A DNA stretch of 64,000 nt from CAVOEB01 sp965249645 (GCA_965249645.1 CBDFML010000008.1:186001-250000), one strand, 5' to 3'; numbered from the stretch's first letter, positions 1-9,241 are shown. The notes: a model not told the origin generated them from the letters alone. Made by a program: numbers and translations.

Positions 1-211
1 GGATTCGATTGCGAATTACGGCGTTGCCTAGTTTTTTCGTCACCGTGAAGCCCACGCGGACACTTTGTTCCCCGGCCTTCCCGGTATCGTCCGGCTCCAT
101 CGGTCGCCGGCTCGCCTGGAGCACGAGGCCCGGAGCTGCCCACTTTTGGCAGTGTCGGGCAACCCGCAGAAAATCCGACCGTTGCCGAAGCCGTGGAAGC
201 GGCCCTGACAT
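1..211 (-). CDS. rnpA: RNase P protein component, C-terminus beyond window
   Basis: Protein subunit of ribonuclease P, which matures the 5' ends of tRNAs together with the RNA subunit. Translation from ATG at 211 gives MSGPLPRLRQRSDFLRVARH, then reaches VRVGFTVTKKLGNAVIRNRI about 50 residues later. The central basic/aromatic strand and the K-x-x-G-x-A-V-x-R-N-R signature are typical of RnpA. The frame is open to base 1, so roughly the last 40 residues lie outside the window. It starts 5 bases after the rpmH stop, the normal rpmH-rnpA operon order. The identification rests on the signature and the neighbour and is firm. Confidence 0.93.
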   Translation of the reverse strand, partial: MSGPLPRLRQRSDFLRVARHCQKWAAPGLVLQASRRPMEPDDTGKAGEQSVRVGFTVTKKLGNAVIRNRI

Positions 212-216
212 GGTGT

Positions 217-351
217 TCAGGCGGAAAGACGCTTGCGATTCTTGCCCCGGCGCCGGGCCAGCACCTTGCGTCCGCCCGCCGTCGCCATGCGCGAACGAAA
301 GCCGTGGCGCCTCTTGCGCACGAGAACGCTCGGTTGAAATGTCCGTTTCAC
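217..351 (-). CDS. rpmH: 50S ribosomal protein L34
   Basis: Small basic protein of the large ribosomal subunit. The 44-residue product, beginning (V/M)KRTFQPSVLVRKRRHGFRSR and ending in RKRLSA, matches L34 along its whole length. I chose GTG at 351 because GGAG lies 8 bases upstream and because this start gives the exact family N-terminus. The frame is open further upstream, but those residues do not belong to L34. rnpA follows after 5 bases, so the two are almost certainly co-transcribed. Confidence 0.95.
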   Translation of the reverse strand: MKRTFQPSVLVRKRRHGFRSRMATAGGRKVLARRRGKNRKRLSA

Positions 352-521
352 AGCCTCGTCTCCATCAGGTTCGGATTGCGTGGCGAACGCCGCGCTGTAT
401 AGCGGTTTCGGGGCGCCAAAGTCAATGCCGCCCCGCTCGGTCGCTTCCCCTTGAGCCGCTTCCAGGTTCTGCGCAACAGTCTTCACAATACGGTGACCGA
501 CGCCGCCGGCGCGCATGCTTT

Positions 522-531
522 GTTATACCAT
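522..531 (-). promoter_or_regulatory. Possible extended -10 promoter for rpmH-rnpA
   Basis: On the minus strand the bases read TGGTATAAC, an extended -10 pattern (TG, one base, TATAAC) about 175 bases upstream of the rpmH start. No convincing -35 hexamer is visible upstream. The spacing leaves a long 5' leader. This is a motif-only call. Confidence 0.3.
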
Positions 532-600
532 GAGTCCCTGCCGTGATCGCTAGGCCAGTTGTGTCGGTCCGGCGTGCCGTTCACAAGGATGATAGCGACT

Positions 601-1326
601 ATGGACGACAGCTCAACGCCGGGCTCGACGATTTCCCTGCAGCGGCTTTGGCCCCTCGCGATCATTGCACTCGCGACGGGACTATTTTTCGGCTTCGGGC
701 TCGACAACTATGTCGATCTGGCGGTGCTGCGCGAGCACCGCGCCGCGTTCCAGGAATTCGTGGCAAATCACGCGGTTCTGGCTGTGCTTGCCTACATCGG
801 AGCCTATATCTCGATCACTGCGGTGTCCTGTCCGGCGGCGAGCCTGTTAACGCTTTCCGGCGGTTTCCTGTTCGGTGTCGCCGGGGCGTCCGTCTACACC
901 GTGATTGGGGCCACCGTTGGGGCCACACTCGTTTTCATGGCGGCCAAGAGTTCGCTTGGCGAGCCGCTGCGCCGGCGCACCGGGGGCTTTTTGCGGCGTA
1001 TGGAGAACGGTTTTTCCGACAATGCGTTCAGCTATATGTTGGTGCTGCGTCTGATCCCGGTGTTCCCGTTCTGGGCGGTCAATCTGGCGCCGGCGTTTCT
1101 CGGCGTGGGTCTACGGACTTATGTGCTCGGAACCTTCATTGGCATCATCCCGGGTACAGTTGTATACGCGCTTGCGGGCGCGGGCATAGGCGGCATTCTG
1201 GACAGTGGCGGCGATGTGGGCCCGGCCGAACTGCTGACCCCGCCGATTATCGGCGGCCTCGTTGGGCTCGCCATTCTCTCGCTGCTGCCCGTGGTCTATA
1301 AGAGATTGCGGTCGCGAAAGGGCTGA
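601..1326 (+). CDS. TVP38/TMEM64 (VTT/SNARE-associated) family membrane protein
   Basis: Integral inner-membrane protein of about 241 residues in the VTT (SNARE-associated Golgi, DedA-related) family. The core AYISITAVSCPAASLLTLSGG followed by FLFG and an amphipathic stretch ending in RLIPVFPFWAVN is the family signature. Hydrophobic segments are visible near the N-terminus, the middle and the C-terminus. DedA-superfamily members are linked to lipid scrambling; the bacterial TVP38 substrate is not known. ATG at 601 is preferred because the protein then begins MDDSSTPG just before the first hydrophobic segment; an in-frame ATG at 589 is also possible. A flavoprotein gene follows after 20 bases. 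TVP38 and mercuric-reductase-like genes are often neighbours, suggesting a shared but undefined role. Confidence 0.85.
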   Translation: MDDSSTPGSTISLQRLWPLAIIALATGLFFGFGLDNYVDLAVLREHRAAFQEFVANHAVLAVLAYIGAYISITAVSCPAASLLTLSGGFLFGVAGASVYTVIGATVGATLVFMAAKSSLGEPLRRRTGGFLRRMENGFSDNAFSYMLVLRLIPVFPFWAVNLAPAFLGVGLRTYVLGTFIGIIPGTVVYALAGAGIGGILDSGGDVGPAELLTPPIIGGLVGLAILSLLPVVYKRLRSRKG

Positions 1327-1346
1327 GCCCCGCGGGGCGACAAGTC

Positions 1347-2771
1347 ATGACGAATTATCTCAAGCCGGACCTCTGCGTGATCGGGGCTGGATCGAGCGGC
1401 CTGTCGGTTGCTGCGGGCGCCAGCCAGATGGGCGCGTCGGTGGTTCTGGTCGAGCGCCATCGGCTGGGCGGTGAATGTCTCTATACGGGTTGTGTTCCCT
1501 CCAAGGCGCTACTCGCCGCCGCTCACGCCGCGGCCACGGCGCGCGGAGCAGGGCGCCTCGGGATTCGGGCTGAGCCGGTGACGGTGGATTTCTCTGCCGT
1601 CTACGACCATCTCGCCGGGGTCATCGCCGAAATCGAGCCGCAGGACTCGATCGCCCGCTATGAAGGTTTGGGCGTGCGCGTCATCCAGGCGTCTGCGCGC
1701 TTCACCGGCCCGCGCGAGTTGATCGCGGGCGATCAGATGATCCGCCCCCGTCGCACGGTTATTGCGACGGGCGGGCGCCCCACTGTGCCACCGATTCCGG
1801 GGCTGGAGGGGGTAGCGTATCTGACCAATGAGACCCTGTTCGACGCCCGTATCGAGCCCGGCCACCTGATTGTCATCGGCGCGGGTCCGGTCGGGGTCGA
1901 GCTGAGCCAGGCCTATTGCCGGCTGGGCGCGGCGGTCACCCTGCTCGATGCCGACCGCCTGCTGTCCGCGGGTGAGGATGAACTGGCGGCGATCCTGGCC
2001 GACCGGCTGAGCGCGGAAGGCGTCGTTGTGCGCCAGAATGTTGCCATCGAGTCGGTTGCGGCGGAGGCGGACGGCATTGCAGTGAATTACTGCGAATCCG
2101 GCGAAAATCAGCGCATCAGCGGCTCACACCTGCTGGTCGCGACCGGACGGCGGCGCGAGCTCGACGGTCTGGGCCTTGAGGCGGCGGGGATCGCGACCCG
2201 CGACGGCGCACTGGTGCTCGACCGCCGCCTGCGCACCACGAACCGGCGGGTCTTCGCGGCGGGCGATGTCGCCGGGCCCCACCAATTCACCCATATGGCG
2301 AGTTATCAGGCCGGCATCGTGCTGCACAACGCGCTGTTTCGTCTGCCGGCCCGGGTATCAGACGCCGCCGTGCCCTGGGCAATCTACACCGACCCGGAAT
2401 ACGCCCATGTCGGCCTCTCGGTCGAGGCGGCGCGCCGTGCCCGTGGCGATATCCGCGTGCTGCGCTGGCCGTTCGACGAAAACGATCGGGCGCTGGCCGA
2501 GCGTCAGCCGGATGGGCTGGTCGAGGCGGTGGTCACCCGACGTGGCCGCGTGCTCGGCGCGTCGATCCTTGGGCCCCACGCCGGCGAGCAAATTTCGCTC
2601 TGGACCCTGGCCATCGCACGTGGCCTCAAGGTCAGCGCGCTGGCTGGCCTCGTGGTGCCTTATCCCACCTACAGCGAAGCGAGCAAGCGGGCGGCTGCCA
2701 GCTTCTACACGCCGGCCCTGTTTGGCGAGCGCACCCGCGCGGTGGTCCGCTTTTTAGGCCGTTTCGGGTAA
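1347..2771 (+). CDS. Mercuric-reductase-like FAD-dependent disulfide oxidoreductase
   Basis: 474-residue pyridine-nucleotide disulfide oxidoreductase. An N-terminal FAD-binding motif (VIGAGSSGLSVAAG, about residues 11-24) is followed by the redox-active pair in GGECLYTGCVPSKALL. An NAD(P)H-binding motif (VIGAGPVGVELSQAY) lies near residue 175, the second FAD motif RRVFAAGDVAG near residue 305, and a dimerisation domain at the C-terminus. There is no N-terminal heavy-metal (GMTCxxC) domain and no C-terminal cysteine pair as in true MerA, so mercury reduction is not implied. The redox substrate is unknown. It follows the TVP38 gene closely and precedes the kinase gene by 13 bases, suggesting one operon. 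Confidence 0.87.
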   Translation: MTNYLKPDLCVIGAGSSGLSVAAGASQMGASVVLVERHRLGGECLYTGCVPSKALLAAAHAAATARGAGRLGIRAEPVTVDFSAVYDHLAGVIAEIEPQDSIARYEGLGVRVIQASARFTGPRELIAGDQMIRPRRTVIATGGRPTVPPIPGLEGVAYLTNETLFDARIEPGHLIVIGAGPVGVELSQAYCRLGAAVTLLDADRLLSAGEDELAAILADRLSAEGVVVRQNVAIESVAAEADGIAVNYCESGENQRISGSHLLVATGRRRELDGLGLEAAGIATRDGALVLDRRLRTTNRRVFAAGDVAGPHQFTHMASYQAGIVLHNALFRLPARVSDAAVPWAIYTDPEYAHVGLSVEAARRARGDIRVLRWPFDENDRALAERQPDGLVEAVVTRRGRVLGASILGPHAGEQISLWTLAIARGLKVSALAGLVVPYPTYSEASKRAAASFYTPALFGERTRAVVRFLGRFG

Positions 2772-2784
2772 TCTGGTCGGTCCT

Positions 2785-4206
2785 ATGAGCACCCCTCCCT
2801 CAACCCTTGCCCGGATCACGCAAAGCCTGTCGGCCCGTTTACTGCTGCTCACGATCGCCTTCGTCATGCTGGGCGAAGTGCTGATTTATGTGCCCTCGAT
2901 CGCTCGCTACCGTTTGGTCTATCTCGAAGAACGGGTCGCCGCATCGCGCCTGGCTGCATTTGCACTCTCAGTCGATGTGGCGCCCAGTGGCAAGGTCAGC
3001 CCGGCACTGACCCGCGCATTGCTGTCCCACGCAAAGGTCGACGCCATAGCGCTGCACCGGCTGAACGGCAAGGTAATGGCCCTGATGGGCGACATGCCGC
3101 CGTCGATCGACGCGAGCTTCGATCTGAGAGAGGCGACGCCGATCGGACTGATTCGCGACGGATTCGGCACCTTGTTCAGCGGCGGCACGCGCGAAATCCA
3201 GGTGATGAGTCACTCACCCATGGATGATCCGGGCATCAGCATCGAGATCGTGCTGCACGAAAAGGCCCTGTTCGACGGCATGCTCGATTACTCCTCGCGC
3301 ATCCTCCAGCTTTCACTGGTTCTCGCCGCCGTTACGGCGATTCTCGTTTTCATCAGCCTGCATTTTCTGATGGTTCGCCCGATGCGCGGCATCACCGCCA
3401 GCCTGGTTGCCTTTCGCGAGCGCCCGGAAGAAGAAGCGAGCACCATCCGGCCAAGTCGCCGGCGCGACGAGGTCGGCATCGCCCAGCGCGAGCTCGCCAT
3501 GATGCAGACACAACTGCGCCAGGCGCTGCGTCAGAAGACCCGCCTTGCTGCGCTGGGCGAGGCGGTGAGCAAGATAAACCACGACCTGCGAAACATGCTG
3601 GCGACGGTTTCGTTGGTGTCCGAGCGTCTCGCGCGGGTTGAGGATCCCGAAGTCAAACGCGTCACCCCGCGACTCTACCAGGCGATCGATCGGGCGTTCG
3701 ACTTTTGCACCCAGACCCTGACGTTTGCGCGTGCCGACGATGGCACTCCCGAGCGCAGTCGCTTCGCACTGAGCCCGCTGGTCGCTGAAGTGGGAGAGGA
3801 TCTGGCCCGGCCCGACGGGGTCCGAATCGACTGGCAAAATGAAGTGCCGGACGATCTCGATGTTACTGCCAATCGCGACCAGCTCTTCCGGGTCCTGAGC
3901 AATCTCGCCCGCAATGCCGCCGAAGCGCTCGCCCGGCAACCCGACAACGCGGGCAACGTCACGGTTTCCGCCCGTCGCGAGGGCGGAAACACGGTGATCG
4001 AGATGGCGGATAACGGGCCCGGCGTTCCCCCGCAGATCCAGGCGCATTTGTTCGAGCCCTTCACTGGAGCCGACAAGCCCGGCGGTGCCGGCCTCGGCCT
4101 TGCGATTGCGCGTGACCTGATGCGGGCTCACAAGGGCGAAATCGACCTGCTGTCCAGCGATTCCCACGGCAGCCGGATCCGTTTGCGCCTGCCCGAGGAC
4201 GCATAG
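2785..4206 (+). CDS. Orphan HAMP sensor histidine kinase
   Basis: 473-residue membrane sensor kinase. A hydrophobic segment at about residues 17-40 and a second at about 173-195 enclose a periplasmic sensor region of roughly 130 residues with no recognised domain. A HAMP-like linker and a short coiled stretch lead to the phospho-acceptor motif KINHDLRNML (His at about residue 266). The ATPase part has an N-box (NLARNAAEAL), a G1 box (MADNGPGVP) and a G2 box (GGAGLGLAIAR). No response regulator gene is adjacent, so the partner is unknown. It is the last gene of the run starting at 601, and the signal sensed may relate to the membrane or redox functions of its two upstream neighbours. Confidence 0.88.
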   Translation: MSTPPSTLARITQSLSARLLLLTIAFVMLGEVLIYVPSIARYRLVYLEERVAASRLAAFALSVDVAPSGKVSPALTRALLSHAKVDAIALHRLNGKVMALMGDMPPSIDASFDLREATPIGLIRDGFGTLFSGGTREIQVMSHSPMDDPGISIEIVLHEKALFDGMLDYSSRILQLSLVLAAVTAILVFISLHFLMVRPMRGITASLVAFRERPEEEASTIRPSRRRDEVGIAQRELAMMQTQLRQALRQKTRLAALGEAVSKINHDLRNMLATVSLVSERLARVEDPEVKRVTPRLYQAIDRAFDFCTQTLTFARADDGTPERSRFALSPLVAEVGEDLARPDGVRIDWQNEVPDDLDVTANRDQLFRVLSNLARNAAEALARQPDNAGNVTVSARREGGNTVIEMADNGPGVPPQIQAHLFEPFTGADKPGGAGLGLAIARDLMRAHKGEIDLLSSDSHGSRIRLRLPEDA

Positions 4207-4301
4207 CCCTCTGCTTTAGCCAAAGATTAGGTTGTTTTTAACGATTGCTGGCTAATCTCGACGGGCCTGTAAAGGTCAAAAGAGAACGCTGGAGTCGTGA
4301 C

Positions 4302-4657
4302 ATGGGTATGAGTTCCGCGCAGACGGTTGAGATTGACGAGCAGGATGTTGAGCTCGCGCAAGAGACCGTCCACGGCGACGATATCGCGGTGCGCACGCTG
4401 ATCGACCGCCTGCCTGACCGCCTCGCCGAAAGCCGGCTCGTCGACATCCGCATCAGCATACCCCTCGGCTTTGATCGTTTTTTATCTCGGTCTCCGCCGG
4501 ACCCGAGCGCCGCCAAGGCGCACGGCGCTTGCGCGACCGTCTCTACTATCCCCTGTTCACGCTGGGCAACGCCCTGTTCATGGGAATGACCACGATCATC
4601 TGCGTCGTGTCCGCGATTCTCGGCCTGCTCGCCATCAGCTCGGTCGTTCGGTTCTAA
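4302..4657 (+). CDS. Small acidic/membrane protein, split by a -1 frame change at a T-run
   Basis: I do not recognise the family. ATG at 4302 has GGAG 7 bases upstream and opens an acidic domain (MGMSSAQTVEIDEQDVEL) ending ...LGFDRFL. The same frame then gives unconvincing sequence to a stop at 4589. In the -1 frame the sequence continues as ISVSAGPERRQGARRLRDRL, then a clear transmembrane segment (FMGMTTIICVVSAILGLLAI) ending SSVVRF and TAA at 4657. The two parts join at a T6 run (4478-4483). The junction reads T TTT TTA in the zero frame, a canonical -1 slippery heptamer. One missing T, a true frameshift mutation, or programmed frameshifting would all explain it. The joined product is about 118 residues. 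Confidence 0.55.
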
Positions 4658-4670
4658 ACGACGCCGCTGC

Positions 4671-5858
4671 TCAGTCGAGCGCAAGCCCCAGACATTTAAG
4701 ATAAGCCGTCTCCGGCAATGCCGGGTGGACCGGATGGTCCGCGCTGGCGCCCGACCGGCGCAGAATGCGCGATTCGCGCCCCGCATCGGCCAGCCCGCGC
4801 GCCACGGCGTCGGCGAACGCGGCTTCATCGACATTTTGGGAGCAGCTCGCGATGACCAGAAAGCCGTCCGGCGCAACCAGCGAAGCGGAAAGACGCGCGA
4901 GCTTGCGATAGGCGCGCAGACCCGGCTTGAGCTCGCGCCGTGCCGATACGAACGAGGGCGGGTCCGCAATCACCAGGTCGAACTGCTCGCCATCCCGGAC
5001 CAGCGCCTCCACGGCGTCGAACAGCTTGGCCCGCTCGAAGCGGCAACACTCCTCGACGCCGTTAAGTACCGCGCTCTGCCGAGCGAGATCAAGGGCGGCC
5101 TCCGAGCTGTCGAGCCCGATCACGGCACGGGCCCCCGCGCGCGCCGCGGCCAGAGCAAAGCCGCCCGACGAGCAATAAAGATCGAGGACCCGGGCACCCT
5201 CGGCAAACCGCGCGGCGAAGCGCCGGTTGTCGCGTTGATCGTAATACCAGCCTGTCTTTTGGCCGCTCTCCAGATCGGCGAGGGCGCGCACTCCGTTTTC
5301 CTCCAACTCGACGAACCCGTCGAGATGTCCCCGGGCAACGCGGACGTAGCGATCGAGGCCCTCAAGTTGGCGAACTCGCGAATCGGCACGGATTACGACG
5401 ATTCCGGCCGCAAGCACCTCGTCGACGGCCTCGAGCAGGTCGGGCAGGGCCCGCTCGATGCCGGCGCTATTGACCTGCAGCACCAGTGCGTTGCCATAGC
5501 GGTCGGCCACCAGGCCGGGAAATCCGTCCGCCTCGGAATGGATCAGACGGTAACAGGGCTCCGAATAGGTCCGCTCCCGAATGGCCAACGCCCGGCGCAG
5601 GCGTGCCGCCCAGAACGCAGCATCGATCGCGGTATCCACCTCGGTTGTGAGCCGGCGTGCCGCGATTAGGGAATGCGGGTTGAACGTGGCTAGGCCCAAC
5701 ACTTCGTTGTTTGCGCTGACAAGGCGGACGATTTCGCCCGGCGGAAATGCACGCGCCGCGTTGTCCATATCGATTTCGTTGGAATAGACCCAGGGATGGC
5801 CAACGCGCCGCCGCGCACCCTGCGGGGGCTTGAGCCGAAGGTCAGGCAGCGCGGTCAT
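4671..5858 (-). CDS. rlmI: Class I rRNA large subunit m5C methyltransferase RlmI-like
   Basis: 395-residue SAM-dependent methyltransferase of the RlmI/YccW family, which methylates a cytosine of 23S rRNA. The N-terminal PUA-like RNA-binding region contains HPWVYSNEID. A central TGWYYDQRDNR motif precedes the SAM-binding Rossmann motif VLDLYCSSGGFALAAA. The catalytic-site motif ADPPSF and a late ASCSQNVD motif follow. ATG at 5858 gives the expected family N-terminus (MTALPDLRLKPPQGARR). It lies 46 bases downstream of ggt on the same strand and converges with the small membrane protein gene. Confidence 0.88.
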   Translation of the reverse strand: MTALPDLRLKPPQGARRRVGHPWVYSNEIDMDNAARAFPPGEIVRLVSANNEVLGLATFNPHSLIAARRLTTEVDTAIDAAFWAARLRRALAIRERTYSEPCYRLIHSEADGFPGLVADRYGNALVLQVNSAGIERALPDLLEAVDEVLAAGIVVIRADSRVRQLEGLDRYVRVARGHLDGFVELEENGVRALADLESGQKTGWYYDQRDNRRFAARFAEGARVLDLYCSSGGFALAAARAGARAVIGLDSSEAALDLARQSAVLNGVEECCRFERAKLFDAVEALVRDGEQFDLVIADPPSFVSARRELKPGLRAYRKLARLSASLVAPDGFLVIASCSQNVDEAAFADAVARGLADAGRESRILRRSGASADHPVHPALPETAYLKCLGLALD

Positions 5859-5904
5859 GCGGGTTCGGCCGCGGTCCGGTGATCGGCCGTGCGGGACACG
5901 GCGC

Positions 5905-7677
5905 TCAATCGCCTCGCGCGACACCTTCACCGCGCGGATCGGAGCCGCCCTCGAGGCCGCCCGGAACGCGTCGGATACCCTGCAGGTTGCTGTGGAAGTC
6001 GCGTAGCTGGACCTCGTGGCCCATTGCCGCGAGCGGGGCTTGGAGGGCCGCGAGTGGCGTACCGGCCTCGATCGCGATGGGACCCCGCCAGTTCGAATGC
6101 CGGGGCAGCGAGATTGCCTGCTGCATCGCGAATCCCCAATCCAGGGACGCAATCAGGGTCTCAACGACGTAAGTGATAATCAGCGGGCCACCGGGTGAGC
6201 CCAGGGTCATGGCGAACCGGCCGCCGGCGTCGAACACCATGGTTGGCGACATGGACGAGCGCGGCCGTTTGCCGCTCTCGACGCGATTGGCCACCGGTTC
6301 GCCGCCCGCCGTGGGTCGGAACGAGAAATCGGTCAGCTGCTGATTGAGCAGAAAGCCCCGCACCATCAGCCTCGAGCCGAACGACTGTTCGATGCTGCTG
6401 GTCATGGCGACGGCGTTGCCCTCCCCATCGACGATCGAAAAATGCGTGGTGGTCAACGATTCCGTGGTCGATGGCGGGGAGGGTGCGAGCGCCCACGCCG
6501 CCAGCCGCCCGTCGTCCGGGGCGAGGCGTGCGTCAGCGCCTGGCGGCACCCCGGCCTCGACCTCGATCATGACGCGGTCGGGTTGGATCAGGGCCGAGCG
6601 GTCGCGCAAATACGCCTTATCGATGAGCCCGGCCACAGGGACCTGCACGAAATCCGAATCCGCTATGTATCGCCCCCGATCGGCATAGGCGAGACGGCTC
6701 GCCTCGGAGATCAGGTGGACCGATTCGAGGGTTCCCGGGCCGCTCGCCGCCAGATCGAAGGGTTCGAGCAGTCCCATAATCTGGAGCACGGTCAGGCCGC
6801 CCGAAGTGGGTGGGCCCATGCCGCACACCGTCCAGATGCGATAGGTGCCGCAGACGGGGCTGCGTGGCTTGGCGGCGTAACCGGCGAGATCGGCCTCGGT
6901 CATCAGTCCGGGATTGTCGGGCACCCCCTGCACTGCCGTGACGATGTCGCGGGCGATCGGGCCGCTGTAGAACGCGTCGGCCCCGCCGTCCGCAATCTCG
7001 CGCAGGGTCGCGGCAAACTCGGGATTTGTGAGAATAGTTCCGGCCGGCTTGGCAGCGCCGTCCGCGCTGAAGAAATAGCGCCGGGTCGTCTCGTAGCGGT
7101 CGAGTTCTTTGGCTCGACTTATCGAGCGTGCGAGCTTGGGTGAAATCGCGAACCCCGCTTCGGCCAGCGCGATGGCGGGTTCGAACAGCTCGGCCCAGGG
7201 ACGCTGGCCATGGGCCGCGTGGGCCTGCTCGAGCAGGCGCAGAGTACCGGGCACGCCCACCGCCCGTCCGCCCACAAGGGCCGCGTAGAAATCCATCGGC
7301 TCGCCGTCGGTCGTGAGGAACAGATCCGGTCCGGCTGCGGCGGGCGCGGTCTCGCGCCCGTCATAGCTGAGCGTCCGGCCGCTGGCCGCGTCGTAATGGA
7401 GCAGGAAGGCGCCGCCCCCAATTCCGGAGTTCTGCGGTTCGACCAGATTGAGCACCAGCTGTACCGCGACGGCGGCATCCATTGCAGTGCCGCCCGCGCG
7501 AAGCGCTGCCAACCCCGCCTCGACGGCCCGCTCGTCCGCTGCCGCCACCATGAAGCTGGAAGCGCTGGACCCGCTGCCGCCGGCCTGCGCGGCGCCCGCC
7601 AGCACGACGGCGCCGAGCGCTCCGCCAAGCAACCCGCGAAGGATCAGTCGAAAAGGCTGAAACAGTGAACGCGCCAT
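5905..7677 (-). CDS. ggt: Gamma-glutamyltransferase (precursor)
   Basis: 590-residue exported N-terminal-nucleophile hydrolase that cleaves the gamma-glutamyl bond of glutathione and transfers or hydrolyses the group in the periplasm. A signal peptide is visible (ILRGLLGGALGAVVLAGAAQAGG). The NSGIGGGAF motif occurs in the large subunit. Autocleavage is expected before the first Thr of TTHFSIVDGEGNAVAMTSSI (about residue 410), which becomes the nucleophile. The substrate-binding GSPGGP motif follows near residue 520. Length and motif order are those of the family. A longer reading into rlmI is prevented by the stop at 5905. Confidence 0.93.
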   Translation of the reverse strand: MARSLFQPFRLILRGLLGGALGAVVLAGAAQAGGSGSSASSFMVAAADERAVEAGLAALRAGGTAMDAAVAVQLVLNLVEPQNSGIGGGAFLLHYDAASGRTLSYDGRETAPAAAGPDLFLTTDGEPMDFYAALVGGRAVGVPGTLRLLEQAHAAHGQRPWAELFEPAIALAEAGFAISPKLARSISRAKELDRYETTRRYFFSADGAAKPAGTILTNPEFAATLREIADGGADAFYSGPIARDIVTAVQGVPDNPGLMTEADLAGYAAKPRSPVCGTYRIWTVCGMGPPTSGGLTVLQIMGLLEPFDLAASGPGTLESVHLISEASRLAYADRGRYIADSDFVQVPVAGLIDKAYLRDRSALIQPDRVMIEVEAGVPPGADARLAPDDGRLAAWALAPSPPSTTESLTTTHFSIVDGEGNAVAMTSSIEQSFGSRLMVRGFLLNQQLTDFSFRPTAGGEPVANRVESGKRPRSSMSPTMVFDAGGRFAMTLGSPGGPLIITYVVETLIASLDWGFAMQQAISLPRHSNWRGPIAIEAGTPLAALQAPLAAMGHEVQLRDFHSNLQGIRRVPGGLEGGSDPRGEGVARGD

Positions 7678-7765
7678 CGGTTCCTTATCGCGCAGACGCT
7701 CTGACTGCGCACGCCTCTCCCAGGCCCGCTAACCCGGCCCACCTTTAAGAAAGAACGACGAAAGC

Positions 7766-8953
7766 CTAGCGGACGTAGATATGCACTTCGCTGGTATAGA
7801 CGTCCGGGCTCGTAAGCGAGGACAGGTTCACCCGGTTGCTGGGCAGGCCCATCTCGGTGAGCGAGGTCAAGACGCGCTGGGCGTTGCGTTTGGCATTGTT
7901 GGTGTTCAGCGCCACCTCGGCCGGCGTGCCTTGGTTGGGCGAAACCGCAAGCAGGTCGAAGCTGCTCGACGGCCGGCGCTCCAACGCTCGGGCCACCGCT
8001 GTGTAGAGCGCCTGCTCGAAATCCACGTCCGGCCGGTCGAAGCGGATGATGACCAGCGGCTCGCGGGTTTCCGCGGCGGCCGAGGGTCCCATTGCCGGGG
8101 CCGGCGCCATGCTGGCGGGGATGGTGTAGCCGGTTTCGAAAGCGCGGTTCATCAGGCTCGTGCCGTAATACTCGCCATTCTTGATCGCCACCGAGATGGT
8201 CGTCAGGTTTCGTCGCTCACTGTTCACATAGGCCGTGTAGCGGTTGATGGTCTCATTGATCTCGTTGAGCTGGCGGTCAATCAGCACGACCGAGCGGTTA
8301 ACTTCGTCTTCGAGTGTGGCAAGCTGGCGATGATCTTCGTCAATCGCACCCTGCAGGCCATAGGCGGCGCGCACGGATTCGAGCAAATAGGCGGCCATCG
8401 CCGAATCGGCGGCAACCTGATTGCCCAGCGCGTTCAGCGCCGCAATGTCGGCCAGGATGCGGTCCAACTCGCTCTGGGCGGCGTTCCACTGGCTGACCAA
8501 GATCGGGTTGCCCGGGGTGGTGCCGATCTGCAGGCGTGCGTTGATCGCCGCGATGGTCGCGTAGTAGGTCTGGGAATCCTGCCGAGCGGTGGTGCGCTGC
8601 TGCTGGAACTGGGCGTTGCGCTGGCCGATCGCGGCCTTGAGTTCCGCAAGCTCCTGCTGATGCCCACGCACCTTTTCGCCGACAAAGGTGCCGGTCGGCT
8701 GACCCATCGAGGCCGACCCGGTCATGTCATAAAGCGCCGTCACCGTCGGTGCCAACGTGCTTTGCGTGGCGACCGTCTGGACGGGTGCCACGGTTGGTGT
8801 ACCGATGCTCTCGGACGGCGAGGCGGGGATCGGCTGTGCATAGCCCGACGGCTCGTCTCCGGTCAAGGACGGAAAAATTTCCTCCAAGGTAGAGCAGCCG
8901 CCAAGGAGGATTGCGGCGCCCACGATCGCCGCTGCGGTTTTCAAACGTGCCAT
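7766..8953 (-). CDS. Outer-membrane-type lipoprotein with central coiled coil and C-terminal OmpA-like region
   Basis: 395-residue predicted lipoprotein. From ATG at 8953 the protein begins MARLKTAAAIVGAAILLGGC, a signal peptide with lipobox LGGC at about residues 17-20. Residues about 95-270 are rich in Q, A, E and I with little proline, consistent with a long coiled coil or helical hairpin. The C-terminal 100 residues (REPLVIIRFDRPDVDFEQAL ... NAKRNAQRVLTSLTEMGLPS) resemble the beta-alpha-beta layout and NxxxxxRA-type helix of OmpA-like domains, but the peptidoglycan-contacting residues are not clearly conserved. An envelope-organising role is inferred. It stands alone between ggt and the tRNA-Arg region. 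Confidence 0.7.
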   Translation of the reverse strand: MARLKTAAAIVGAAILLGGCSTLEEIFPSLTGDEPSGYAQPIPASPSESIGTPTVAPVQTVATQSTLAPTVTALYDMTGSASMGQPTGTFVGEKVRGHQQELAELKAAIGQRNAQFQQQRTTARQDSQTYYATIAAINARLQIGTTPGNPILVSQWNAAQSELDRILADIAALNALGNQVAADSAMAAYLLESVRAAYGLQGAIDEDHRQLATLEDEVNRSVVLIDRQLNEINETINRYTAYVNSERRNLTTISVAIKNGEYYGTSLMNRAFETGYTIPASMAPAPAMGPSAAAETREPLVIIRFDRPDVDFEQALYTAVARALERRPSSSFDLLAVSPNQGTPAEVALNTNNAKRNAQRVLTSLTEMGLPSNRVNLSSLTSPDVYTSEVHIYVR

Positions 8954-9164
8954 TACGAGCAAGTTCCCTGAATTAAGAGACGTCGTTACGGCAATATTGC
9001 CGCTCGCCGCTCTGTCCGCGACCCGGTACCCTTCAGCTAGGCAATTGGCCCAATTGACGAAAATACTACTCAATGGGACTCAAAGCGACAAGTCAGATTT
9101 CTTAACCCCTCGAAATGCGGATATTTCACCCTGCGCGGAACACCGCCGCGAGACGGAGCTGCGC

Positions 9165-9194
9165 TTGCTTCGGAACGGGTGTTTGCAGTACTGT
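9165..9194 (+). promoter_or_regulatory. Sigma-70-like promoter for tRNA-Arg
   Basis: TTGCTT (9165-9170) and TACTGT (9189-9194) are separated by 18 bases and end about 47 bases before the tRNA gene. Spacing and position fit a vegetative promoter. Confidence 0.4.
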
Positions 9195-9241
9195 CCGGCT
9201 CCTTCGATGCACCTGATCCGCCGTGGATCAGGCGCCAACCG

